A stretch of 64,000 nucleotides of DNA, from positions 1 through 64,000 of the forward strand of contig JABCPU010000053.1 in the NCBI GenBank assembly GCA_016800925.1, given 5' to 3'. This DNA comes from Suillus spraguei (Eukaryota; Basidiomycota; Agaricomycetes; Boletales; Suillaceae). This document shows positions 11,043-21,851 of this stretch, one piece after another (position 1 is the first letter of the stretch; every line of letters begins with the position of its first letter). Under the pieces are notes generated by a model, which did not search any database, was not told the DNA's origin, and saw only the letters and a program-made list of their open reading frames with translations. The position numbers were made by a program, and so were the translations under genes.

Positions 11043-11099
11043 TCACGTGCAGTCATCACGTGCAGTTTTGAACCGGGAATTTTGAACCCGAACTACACC
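11043..11099. repeat. Right terminal inverted repeat of the Harbinger element
   Basis: Read on the minus strand from 11099 it begins GGTGTAGTTCGGGTTC and continues with two GGTTCAAAA-type words, matching the left end. It is followed by the TAA duplication at 11100-11102. Confidence 0.9.
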
Positions 11100-11102
11100 T
11101 AA

Positions 11103-11539
11103 GGCAACCAGTGTCTATATAAACAAGGTAAGTATAGTATCTGTAAAGTGCTAGTGCAGAAGCGGTGCGTGGTAGGTACGGACCTGCACAGACGCGATGT
11201 CATCAACTTTTTGCCGACTTCTGATGGAGTACTCATTAAAGTTAGCCTCTGCGCTCTCTGTGGAAATTCCGGTTAAGATCCACAGCTTGCGCCATGTTGA
11301 CATGTAAGACTATGATAAGTCAGCATCGTATTTAGCTGTCAGAATTTGAGATCCAGGCACACTGTACTGCTTTCCAGGCCCATGTCATCGATTCCTCAAG
11401 TTTCATGAAAGTTTGAGCCCACGCTTTCACACGTTAGTTTCACATTCCCCTATAGTAGCTAACCTATATATACCTCAGTTCAATCTAAGTGTTCCGCATC
11501 CCTATTCGCATCCTAACAAACTTCACACAGTCACACCAC
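11103..11539 (+). promoter_or_regulatory. Promoter region of the SPFH gene, with a TATA-like box
   Basis: This is the non-coding segment between the transposon and the first housekeeping gene. A TATATATA-type sequence at about 11464-11471 lies some 70 bp before the ATG at 11540, a usual fungal distance with a short leader. Confidence 0.4.
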
Positions 11540-13851
11540 ATGAGCGTCAGAATCGACGATGAAGATGCAGACACCGTCGTCGGTGGCTCTTCCTACCCTA
11601 TAAAATACAAAGGCATCAAGAAATCGGACCGCATCGATGAAAGCTCTGATGACAATTCCATCCATCCCCGTCCCACAAAAGGCGTGTCTTTACACGAATT
11701 CTCAAAGACCGCAGACTATGCTTTGGAAGAACGTCCGTTCTTCGTACCCATCGGTAAGGATGGCGTTATCACCGCACTAGAAAAAATCGACAGACAGCTT
11801 CGAAACGTGAGTACCGTAACTTGTGCATTGTTCAGGTATTCACCGTATCAACCTGTAGTCTGGGCGGACCGGTCTCCTATCTAACAAGGTGGATTTGAAT
11901 TCTCAGTGTGACATTGATGTAGCCACTCATCACAGTAGGTCCCTGTATCGTGGACTGGTAGGGAAGTTGCTCCAGGTTTCCTTGGTTTGATCAATCACGG
12001 TGGCCTCCCCAAGATATTGACCAAGCCTGGTCGATACCCTGGTTCCCCCCTCCGTAATTGGTGGGCCCGTCAATGGTGCGGTACCAAAGGACGTGCGTAC
12101 CCCAATATTCTACCCGATGTCATACTGAAGGGCCCTTATAAGTCTCGGACACCGCCATTGAGTTTCAGGGTCTAACAGTTGTTCAGGTTTCCCAGAATCA
12201 AGCAGCCGTCATTTCAGATCCTCAAAATCGCATTTTTGTGATTAAGAATTCAGGATTTGTTGCCTACGCAATTGATGGAACATACGACGTTCTTGCCATA
12301 GTCGACCAGACACATTTGTCTACTTCGATCACGGACACAGTAACAGGCGCTACCCTTGGCTCGTACGTACCCCTGTATCCCATCTTGTTCATGCTGTTCA
12401 TTTGAAACTTGTTCAGGATTGCCGAAATCAAGATGCGGAGTCGCATCGCTTCAGGCAAAGAACAGGAATACGTTGTGGCATTATTGTTCGTTCCCTCACC
12501 ATTCTAATCTTCTTCTCATTGTTTATGGTACACAGTTTGAACATCCCGGCAAATAACTGTGCCATTCTACAGCGCGGAGACGACCTCGAGTTACTCCCTG
12601 CTGGACAACATTATATAACTAATCCCAACGTCACACTGCGCGGTTTGTTTACGCTCGGAGAGAATCAGCTTGAGATGCCTACAAAGGATATGTAAGTGGT
12701 TCACTTGGACCACTAATATTCCATCTTACCCTACCGGCTTCCAGTTTCACGAGAGACCAAGTGCCTGTCGGATTGAGGATTTATTTGAAATGGTAAGCAG
12801 CGAGAACGAAGATCACTTCAGTTATTCATAAAACTGCTAGGCAATTAATGGAGCCCCTAAAGGTACGTCTTTCGACAGATTTGCTTTCGCCAATGATTGA
12901 TCACCTCGTCTGCAGCTTACTACACATGGCTATAATACCCCCTATGATGCGCTCCGTGACAAAACCCAGTCCATCCTCACGCAGATTGTCGCTCATCGTA
13001 CGTCCATCGATGAATCTTGTGTGATAGGCTGACTCAACCACTGTAGTTGACTACAGCACCATGGTGAAGCAGCGCTCGCTTGGACCTGACAACCTCGAAG
13101 ACGGTACGGACCCTTCATCTGCATTCCTTGACGCTCTTCGCACCCGGGCCATGGACGAAATGCACGAGGCTGCACTCGAGTATGGTATCATTTTGAAGGA
13201 TCTTGGTAAGCGTGCGGTGTTTCGACACAAGTGACATTTCTTACCATACTCCAGCCGTGATCGACCGACAATTTAAGGGAGAAATTGCGTCAACTATGGA
13301 CAAGCTTACAACAAGGGCATTACAGGCACAGGTTGAGGCTGCGGTAAGTTTTATCAACTATGACATAGTCATTCCCTTCATTTACACGCTGCAGAATGTC
13401 GACCGAGAAAACTCAAATAAAGTTAAACAAGAAGAAGGAGCTCTCGCTGTTGCTCGCATTAAGGCTCAAAGCCGTAATGTCAGTGCCGACTTATTTTCCA
13501 AGCTGCTCATAACAAACTTATTTTTAACAGGCGCAAGCCGATTCCGAGGCATATAGCGTCATTGCTGCTGCCAAAGCCCAAGCTGAGCGCACAAAGATTG
13601 AGGCTCTTGCGCAAGCAGAAGCTATCCGTCTCACCGCTGAGGCTGACGCACAAGCGATCAGTATCAGAGCGGACGCTGATGCCAAGGTCACGGACCAATT
13701 CGCACGCGGGATGGAGATGCGTAGAGTGGAAGTCACTCGTGTTCAAGCGTTTGGAGACAAGACTGTTTTCGTGCCTACGGACGGCACTGGGGTGCAGATG
13801 GGCAATGCAATGGCAGTGGGCATGGCTGCGAGAATGGCCAATGACCCTTAG
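11540..13851 (+). CDS. SPFH/band-7 (stomatin/flotillin-like) protein
   Basis: This multi-exon gene starts at the ATG at 11540 (MSVRIDDEDAD) and stops with TAG at 13849-13851. First intron: 11807-11938. The translated exons give a variable N-terminal third, then a band-7/SPFH core (about LNIPANNCAILQRGDDLELL through GLRIYLKW and HGYNTPYDALRDKTQSILTQ). A long Ala/Glu/Gln-rich helix follows, with repeated AQAEA and AEADAQ units as in flotillin and stomatin tails. SPFH proteins oligomerise on the cytoplasmic face of membranes and organise microdomains. No N-terminal transmembrane hairpin is obvious, so attachment is uncertain. Introns are short and canonical. I could not assign it to a named subfamily; it resembles the uncharacterised SPFH proteins common in Agaricomycetes. 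Confidence 0.85.
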
Positions 13852-14202
13852 TTGTGACATTGCTTCCGGAGCTTATTTTTTTCTTACACAGACTCTGTCG
13901 CCTGTTTATCACACAGTACTATACATATCGTAGTTGTTGTGTATTACTGAGGTGTAGTGCCATGTTGTATGCATTGGATCTGTCCTGTTTGTCAGCATGG
14001 ATCACCTCATTACCACAGCTGAGTCACGCGGCTGTCACGCGTCACAGCCGCGAGGAGGCTTTGAATATTGCGGCACAGCGAACTGTGACCTGTCCTCATT
14101 TCATCCTAAACGCTGACCACCACCTACGACAAAGTCCTTCTTTCTTTCCAGAAGTTAACTCTTGCTACTCACTAAACTCGATCAACGCTTGTAACGTTCG
14201 TC

Positions 14203-14825
<623 letters not shown>

Positions 14826-15063
14826 GCGCGCATTCCACGGCACATGTTCAGTCGCATGGGTGTCCTCGGAGAGCCATAGATCCCGGGCAGCAAGCGTCTG
14901 GTTTTGTCTCGCAAGTTTTATCGGCGTCCTCATCTCAATACCCTTTTTCTACGTCTGTTTTGCTCACTGTCTGTACTTTAGTTGTTACTTTTGGTTCGGT
15001 TGCCTTTGGTGTTTCAAATCGAATTGATTGCACCTGTATATGGATAATTATATTTCATTCTTT

Positions 15064-15597
15064 CTAGCATATTCCATAAGCTGTAAGGTGCTCTCCAGGC
15101 TCGGGCTGGCTGGCCCTGGTAAGATTTGTGTCGTGAGTAAGTTGCCCCTCTTCGAAACCGGCAAGCATGATGCATGAGGTCGATATATTGTCTGCGATTT
15201 CCGAGTGCAATGAAGTTCTATATATATACAATGTACTCGGATGTTTTATAGACTTCAGCCTGGAAAACCACTCAGGCTCAGCGGTAAGCGTTAACCTGGA
15301 CCGTCGCTGATAAACCACACAGACAGCCAGCAATTTGCCAACGGTCGCATTCAAAAAATATACACGTAGCTGTGCACTGCTGCCACATGCAAAATGCATT
15401 GCGCTCATGGCCCGAAACCCTGCAGGAGTCAGAAATTCATAAGTGACTCGAGCTCGGCCATAGGAGAGCCCCCAACTTGTCACAGACTTGGATTCGGGAT
15501 CAACGTCAACCCTGGTATAAAAAATGACCCGTGGTATAACTTGAAGCGCTAGTGCCAGTATGCAGCACGACAAACGTACATTCAGGACCGGTATCAT
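15064..15597 (-). CDS. Hypothetical protein, doubtful
   Basis: An ATG-initiated frame of 177 codons is open on the minus strand between ATG8 and the MARVEL-type gene (MIPVLNVRLSCC at the start, ending LTAYGIC). The N-terminus is hydrophobic enough for a signal or anchor segment. I recognise no domain, and no upstream exon could be joined with confidence. It is the only sizeable ATG frame in about 1.4 kb of otherwise gene-free DNA; chance cannot be excluded. Confidence 0.25.
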   Translation of the reverse strand: MIPVLNVRLSCCILALALQVIPRVIFYTRVDVDPESKSVTSWGLSYGRARVTYEFLTPAGFRAMSAMHFACGSSAQLRVYFLNATVGKLLAVCVVYQRRSRLTLTAEPEWFSRLKSIKHPSTLYIYRTSLHSEIADNISTSCIMLAGFEEGQLTHDTNLTRASQPEPGEHLTAYGIC

Positions 15598-16236
15598 TGA
15601 GGAAAAACCCTATGCTCGGCGAATAGTGAATACTGATGTTATTCGGCGTCTCAAGTCTCATGGTAAGTAATACCGGAACGGCTGATCGTGAAATTATAAT
15701 CTGGGTAAATGGCAGCGCAAGTGCTATTAACTTTACTGGACTCCGATTCACTCCTAACTATGTGCGCAAGGAGTACGGGATTAGGATTATTCGATACGTT
15801 GATGTCCGGGGCGCATTGACTTCTTTGTGACATTTCTAAGTGGTCCAGCAAAGCACCCTTAAGAAATTAACACGGGTATGTGTTTCACCGTATGTAATTA
15901 AACTCATGTGATCTTCTTCGAGTATTATCAACCAGGCCTGCAAGGTGGTCCACGCACCACAGTGGGTCCAGACAGATTTGAAGCTATCTTCATGTCCCAT
16001 TGACCACACCTCCGAGAACAATGGTACTACATTGGCTTTTGCCTTTCCTCCACAGGCCGCTTTTATCTTTTGCCACTCGAAAAGGCCACAGTCCAGTACT
16101 CGTGGCGAACTGGCCCGATATAAAACCTCAGCACATGGCAAATGCACATTACACAACGTTTCTCCGCAGGCTCGATCTTCTTGTGCATCATCACTTTCAT
16201 TGCATCGCCCCATCTTCATCGGTTGTCTGTGACACC

Positions 16237-17111
16237 ATGCCCTTCCCATTCGCTCTTTCCCGTGGACTCTTACTCCGTACGCTCGTCATGTTCTGTTCTC
16301 CTCATACGAGACACTTGCTCATCTATTTCTTTCAAGTCGCTATTGGTGCCTGCAATGTGACATCGATTGTCATTCTAAGGCCGGTAATTGTTGGGCATAC
16401 CGCAGGGCGTAAGTACTTTCACCCTGGCTTTAGTCTTCGTACACACCAGTTTGTTTCAGCCTTCGAGGTCATTGCCGCTGTGTCAAGCATCGCAGCCCTG
16501 TTGGTATTCCCCATTACGTGAGTTAATTATGGTACACCCAGGTAGATGTGAAAAGCTCACGGGTCGAACAGGTTTGCATTCTTATTTTTCAGGAGGCATG
16601 CAGAGGCTAGCAACATTAGAAATCTTGCTACCTTTGGCGCTTTATGGCTTTTGGATATCAGTATGTAACATTATTTGTGCTGTTCGTACATGCCATTCTG
16701 ACGTACCACCAGTACCTTGTGTCCTTCTAACTGTCCATGCACGTCGGAATAACGCGACTGCCCTTGTCATGACCTTTCTCAGACTGGCGACTGCACAATG
16801 GCTAACGCTCTCCTCGCTGTTTTCTATATGTCTTCTGTCTTTGGTATGCTCGGCGAATCCTGTTATTCCATGCTAGTCGCTTACTATTGTTTAGCTCTAA
16901 TTGGTTTCGTCTTCGCATACGTCGACAAACACCCTGGTATTACTAAGGTCTCGCCTCGGTATCCGGTCACAAAAGCAGCAAGTTCACGCTTCGCTGCCTT
17001 CCAATACCCCTGGACGTGGAGTTGGAGGATGTGTACCCTGAGCCTCCTAGAAAGGCGAAACACACCAAGAGGGCGCACAGCCAGGAGAGGTGGACCGAGA
17101 TCCCTGTGTAG
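16237..17111 (+). CDS. MARVEL-type four-helix membrane protein
   Basis: The exons read as four hydrophobic helices. TM1: LSRGLLLLAIGACNVTSIVI, spanning an intron that starts at about 16275. TM2: FEVIAAVSSIAALLVFPI (about 16462-16518). A short loop RHAEASNIRN leads into TM3 LATFGALWLLDI. TM4: ALLAVFYMSSVFALIGFVFA, across an intron at about 16846-16890. A hydrophilic tail ends WTEIPV with TAG at 17109-17111. The pattern of four helices with a charged cytoplasmic tail is that of MARVEL-domain proteins of the plasma membrane and vesicles, abundant in basidiomycetes. The 3' splice pattern around 16930-17000 is not resolved. The start at 16237 is chosen because it directly precedes TM1. Confidence 0.65.
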
Positions 17112-17252
17112 ACAGGCATCGGTTTTGTAGTTGTACTGCCGCTGATGAAGATAGCTTTGTTTGATTATGATGGAATAATATGTATATATCGTACTGGCTA
17201 ATAAGAAATAGTATGTGCACAAATGGTCAGTCGTTCCAGACGACATGAAATA

Positions 17253-18785
17253 TCACGGGGGCTCAGTCGAATTCGCTACTTCCTCAAATACGCACTCCGG
17301 TAACGCATTTCGCTCCCAGAAAGCATCCCATTCGTCATCCCCTGGTTCATTGTCTGGAGTAGAACATCTACTGTCAACTGCTGTGCTATCCACGACATGG
17401 CCGATATCCAATGGCGCTACTTGAGCGTTTCGCATCGGAGTCGAGTCCCCATCAGGTAACATTGAAACATGGGCACTCCCTCGAGGTACAACCGTGCCTG
17501 CTGTAGGTCGAACAGCAAGGAGAACAGCAGAGCCAGGAATGACTGAAATGCCTTCCGCAGTAACCACGTAGTCACAAGAGGCGGGATTGCACACCGAGCT
17601 AAACACCACGGTTAGCCGCCTGATAAGCACGGGTTCTTGATCGCCAGCTGAATTATTCGACGACGTCGCTGAGGTAAACTTTTGAATTTTTCTTGGGCAC
17701 TCGCCTTCTTCAAGGTATCGTCTGCGACTTGTTCGCGAGAGAAATATTCTGACATTCAACTGATTTGACCAGACTAGACCGAGCGTCGCTTCTTTCCTGC
17801 CCTCCCCTAGGGCACTATCTGCACGACCGAACCATCGGAACTGATCCTTGTAGCCGATCTGCCCACTGTCCAAAGGAACAGTGTCCCTGTCGATGATATC
17901 GCTGACCTCATTCAGGACCAGGACCGCTATTTGATGTTTGCTGGCGAGCGAATGCAAAAGTGTCCCTATTTCAGATAGTCTGCGGGACCGCTCTACTAGG
18001 AACTGTGTAGTAGTTCTCTTGGAAGTATGGAAGAGTTCTGCGATAGCGTCGATGACAATTAATTTGAGAGATCTTGATGATGAGTTTTGGTCATTTGCAG
18101 ATATATATTGCGGCAAAGAATTAGACAGGACAAAAATGAGTTTTTCGATAGTAGGAACGGATGCATGTTGTATATTTGCGAAAGAACACAGTGAAGGCGA
18201 CAAGAGTGGATGGTTATTGAGGATTTGTTCCATTCGTGTGGTTTGCAGTTGCGACGCAATCGTCAGATAAAAGGCGGAGCCTAGAACGCCTCCTAATCTA
18301 GGAGGGAGCTGAACAAGCAGCGAGAGTTGAAGGGCTAATTGTGTCTTTCCCGCAGCACTGAAAGTATATCAGTCTTCTGTGCTAACAGGCATTCTAACGC
18401 ATTCACCTTTCACCTACAACTTCCCAGAGCATCCCCGTTCTAATTCCACCACCTAGCATACTATCTAATTCAGCATCTCCCGTTGTGAACTTCTCTTCGC
18501 CTTCCGGCGGTAGGTCTTTGATTTTGTTGATGGGCGCCGCGCGTTCTCGACATGCAGCCTCGAGAATTTTGGTGACATCTAATGGGGCAATGCGCGACGC
18601 ACGCGAGATGTCACTCGGCGTACTGAGTAAGAGGTCTGATAAACTTTTGTATCCTCCTACCAGGTTCACATTCATTATGTATATCCAACGCAGTGTGCAA
18701 TGATCATTGAAGACGCACCCTTTTCAAGAGAAGACTTCTGGTATGTGGTGAGGCTGGATAATGAGGATAATGAAACAGAATTCAT
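17253..18785 (-). CDS. RAD57: RAD57/XRCC3-like RecA-family recombination protein
   Basis: The first exon starts at 18785 (MNSVSLSSLSS) and runs to about 18719. The second begins in GGYKSLSDLLLSTPSD and carries FTTGDAELDSMLGGGI. The third starts inside the Walker A motif, GERSAAGKTQ, split by an intron at about 18360-18405. Walker B is LKLIVIDAIAELF (about 18060). The RecA-fold core and the order of blocks match the Rad51-paralogue XRCC3/Rad57, which with Rad55-type partners stabilises Rad51 filaments during homologous recombination. A ~110-residue Ser/Thr-rich C-terminal tail ends VANSTEPP. The gene is divergent from SEC13 and convergent with the MARVEL-type gene. Assignment between Rad57 and XRCC3 is nominal since they are orthologous across fungi and animals. 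Confidence 0.87.
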
Positions 18786-18980
18786 CTCTCTGATCAGTCT
18801 GAAAGTGCACAGGGTCAATATTATCCAGTCATATGCGTCTGTCAACGAATGTGATTAATAAGAATTGAGGTCATATGTTGATAGTATCGGCCATTAAGGT
18901 TTCAAACTCAGAAGTTGCTACACTTGCTTGTCACGACACGTCCACAATATTGTCCAGATCATCTGCAGCATTGAGCAATC
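18786..18980. promoter_or_regulatory. Shared divergent promoter RAD57 / SEC13
   Basis: Only 195 bp separates the two start codons on opposite strands, so both promoters and leaders must overlap here. No clear TATA box is seen. Confidence 0.6.
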
Positions 18981-20195
18981 ATGCCATCTGCGACCACGAC
19001 TGAAGCAGTTCCAATTGAAACCGCTCATGAAGACATGATTGTATGCAACAACATTAATATTACCTCTTGGACACGTACTCAAAAGTTCAACCCTAGCATG
19101 ATGCGCAACTCGACTACTATGGCAAGCGTTTAGCGACGTGTTCTTCAGATAGAACAGTGAAGGTCTTTGACGTTATTGGTGGGGAACCATTGAAATCTAG
19201 TGGGCATACTCTGAAGGGGTCTGTGGTTTGATGTGCATGTTGAGCAAACTTATAATTCTGCATCCTTTCTGACAGGCACACGGGTCCAGTGTGGCAGGTT
19301 GCCTGGGCACACCCGAAATTTGGACACATACTTGCTTCTTGCTCATATGATGGCAAAGTATTGATATGGGGGGAACGGTCTCAAGGCACGACCGATGGTG
19401 GGTGGACAAGGGTAAAGGAGCATACGTTACACACTGCTTCGGTGAACTCCGTGTCGTGGGCTCCTCATGAGCTTGGTGCAATGTTGGCTTGCGCATCGTC
19501 AGACGGAAAGCTTTCTGTACTTACCTTCAAAGGTGTGTACTCTTTTATTCACAGCTGACGTCTCTCACGAACATTCGGGAACAGATGACGGTCAGTGGGG
19601 TGCTGATATCTTTAACGGTCATGCCATTGGTTGTAACTCTGTTTCTTGGGCGCCCGCGACACAACCTGGATCGCTCATTCACCCGCAACAACCCGGCGCA
19701 CAGCCCTCTGCACCTTTCAAACGTTTTGCTAGCGCTGGTTGTGACAATCTTGTCAAGATTTGGGGCTACCGTGAAGACACGCAGTCGTGGGTAGAGGAAG
19801 AGACACTTGATGGGCATACAGACTGGGTGCGTGATGTTGCGTGGGCGCCCAACATTGGCCTGCCAAGGAGTTATATTGCAACAGCATCCCAGGTTCGTTA
19901 CAAATTATTTTTCCTGAACTTTATCTGAACATATCTTCGCTTCAAGGATAAGACAGTTTTGATTTGGACAAAAGACTCGTTAACTTCTCCATGGGTGAAG
20001 ACTGCCCTTGACCCATCGACTGCCTCAGGAGCACCTAGTGCAGCAGCTGCAGGTAAATTCCCTGATGTCGTATGGCGCGTATCGTGGAGTCTCGCCGGAA
20101 ACATTCTTGCTGTTAGCTGTGGCGACGGGAAAGTCACATTGTGGAAGGAGAATCTGCGGGGCATATGGGAGTGTGTTAGTGACATGTCGTCCTAG
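18981..20195 (+). CDS. SEC13: SEC13, WD40 subunit of the COPII coat, nuclear pore and GATOR2
   Basis: It starts at the ATG at 18981 ([20 protein letters not shown]). After an intron it continues [20 protein letters not shown], the hallmark beginning of Sec13. Blades follow in order: [92 protein letters not shown], and [20 protein letters not shown]. It stops with TAG at 20193-20195. Length (about 335 residues) and six-blade order fit Sec13, which completes its propeller with a blade from Sec31, Nup145C or the Sea/Mios proteins. The reading frame is clean across all introns. WDR24/SEA2, another partner complex subunit, lies about 1.7 kb downstream on the same strand. Confidence 0.96.
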
Positions 20196-20241
20196 AGACG
20201 TGTGATTGGATCAGATGCTACTTAGAAATGCACAGATTGGC

Positions 20242-21072
20242 TCACTCATCTGAAGATGTATAAAGCGTGTGCCGTTCACGTCCTCGCTGCTCGTCGAGTT
20301 CAACATTAAACGTTTCAAGTTTCACAGGTACCATTGATATACGCATCGATAATCTCAACCACAGTGAGTAATCTTCTCTTTTCTGACATACCTTCGACTC
20401 TGGACGAGACTCTGGGACTAAGGCATAGGGCATAATAACATCCGCCTCAATACAAATATCAACAGAGAACCGCACAACAGCTACATTCCGGGCATATTCC
20501 AGGTCTCATAACGTATTTTGGTTCCAAGCACAGGCTTTCTTGAAAGTCCCGCGCCTCCTGTGTTCGGTATTCGCTGTCTGGTAATCTTCTTGCGATTGCA
20601 ACATACAGCAATGTCACGACTTATGATACAGGAACAAGGAAATAACTTGCAGCCTTCAATTGTCACAGAATCCAACAGCTCACTCGTGTGGACGCCCGAC
20701 GGTACAACCATCTCTCAGAGGGCGATAGAGTTGATTGGAGTGGGATGTATTGACCTGGCAGCAGGTTGGTTGACACAAATTTGTCGGGGAAACTCACAGA
20801 AGCCATAAATACATGATGGACAGCGTCGATGAAAGTACTTGATTGGTCCACTGGCAAATTTTGAGTGATGTCACCGGCGGGGCTATGGTTTCCACCCCCA
20901 TTTCACTCAGCGCTCGCCGCACCAGACGACCGTGTTCTTGGCATGCATGTACTCCTTCATCCCTTTCGCTATTCATTTTATGCAGACGGATATCAAGTAT
21001 ACTTGCAGTACTGTTATCGGTAGTGAGTGCGCGAAACTTCGTGAAACCGCCGAGCAACCGACCACGGGACAT
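20242..21072 (-). CDS. Hypothetical multi-exon gene, function not recognised
   Basis: Minus-strand frames between SEC13 and WDR24 have protein-like composition and could be joined by short introns. One segment (21072-20880) contains CQEHGRLVRRALSEMGVE; a middle segment (20855-20690) contains QSSTFIDAVHHVFMA. A last segment (20475-20242) contains RFSVDICIEADVIMPYALVP and ends HTLYTSSDE with a stop 47 bp from the SEC13 stop. I recognise no family. The gene would be convergent with SEC13. Exon borders and the true start are not fixed; limits are those of the open frames. Confidence 0.35.
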
Positions 21073-21851
21073 CGAACAGAGCAGAGCAGCGTTGATAGCC
21101 TATGAAAGAGGGACTACGAACTTTGTTTCCTTCTCTTTGGCGAAGACAGACTAGTCTGCAATGAAACGGGCTTGAGGTTGCTTGAGGGGGTCCTGAAAAT
21201 TCGAGTTCACGCTAATCTGGAGGATACAGGCGATGTGACTCATTAAGGGCGTGCTCAGCCTAAAGTCTGACCGGCTCTGCAGCTGTTGACCATGATTAGC
21301 TGATGTAGGGGGTGCCGGCCGGCAGCAGTGAGACGAAACTCGAATGGATTGGTTGCAGACCCTCAGGTTGGTAGCGGTAACTAGAATTCAATGTTATTCA
21401 AAGGAAGGATGGGGGAGCTGAATTGAGCCAGCGACCAGCTCTAGAGGTCTGTCTCTTTCAACAAGTAGCAGGAACTGGCGCGTGGACGTGATATTCCGAG
21501 TTAATGTAGTTACTAGTTGCAGAATGGTATGAAACAGACGGCGTACTATGAGCCTTAGCACTGTGAAGTAACATATCGAGCCAACGCTCTCTCGGCTAAT
21601 TACTCTCACTCGCAAGAGCGCAGGCCGTGAGGATTAGCCTGAAAAAAGACCCCTAGCCCGAGATGATCCAATTGAATGAAAATTGCGTACATACAACCGG
21701 AATGACTCGGGAGAGACTTGTAGCACTAGGATGCGACAAATGCAGCAGACAAAGCTCAGGATAGTAATTATTCGGATGGCTGCCTAAAATGGCTGCCGAC
21801 CTTGTTCGGATTCCGGAGTGATTCATCGACGCGAACGACAAGCTCTTGTAT

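Larger units (their letters stand above)
6643..11099. mobile_element. PIF/Harbinger DNA transposon with nested solo LTRs, TSD TAA
   Basis: The element is flanked by TAA at 6640-6642 and at 11100-11102, the 3-bp TWA duplication typical of PIF/Harbinger. Its ends are inverted repeats: the left begins GGTGTAGTTT (6643-6652) and resumes at about 7438 after an LTR insertion; the right end is the reverse complement (11099 back to about 11043). The TIRs share GGGTTCAAAATT, GGTTCAAAACTGCAC and ATGATGACTGCA/GTGATGACTGCA. Removing the two 770-bp LTRs and their 5-bp duplications leaves about 2.9 kb, a usual size. It carries the expected two genes in convergent orientation: a DDE transposase (+) and a Myb/SANT-like protein (-). 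Both are broken, so the element is probably immobile now. Confidence 0.93.
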
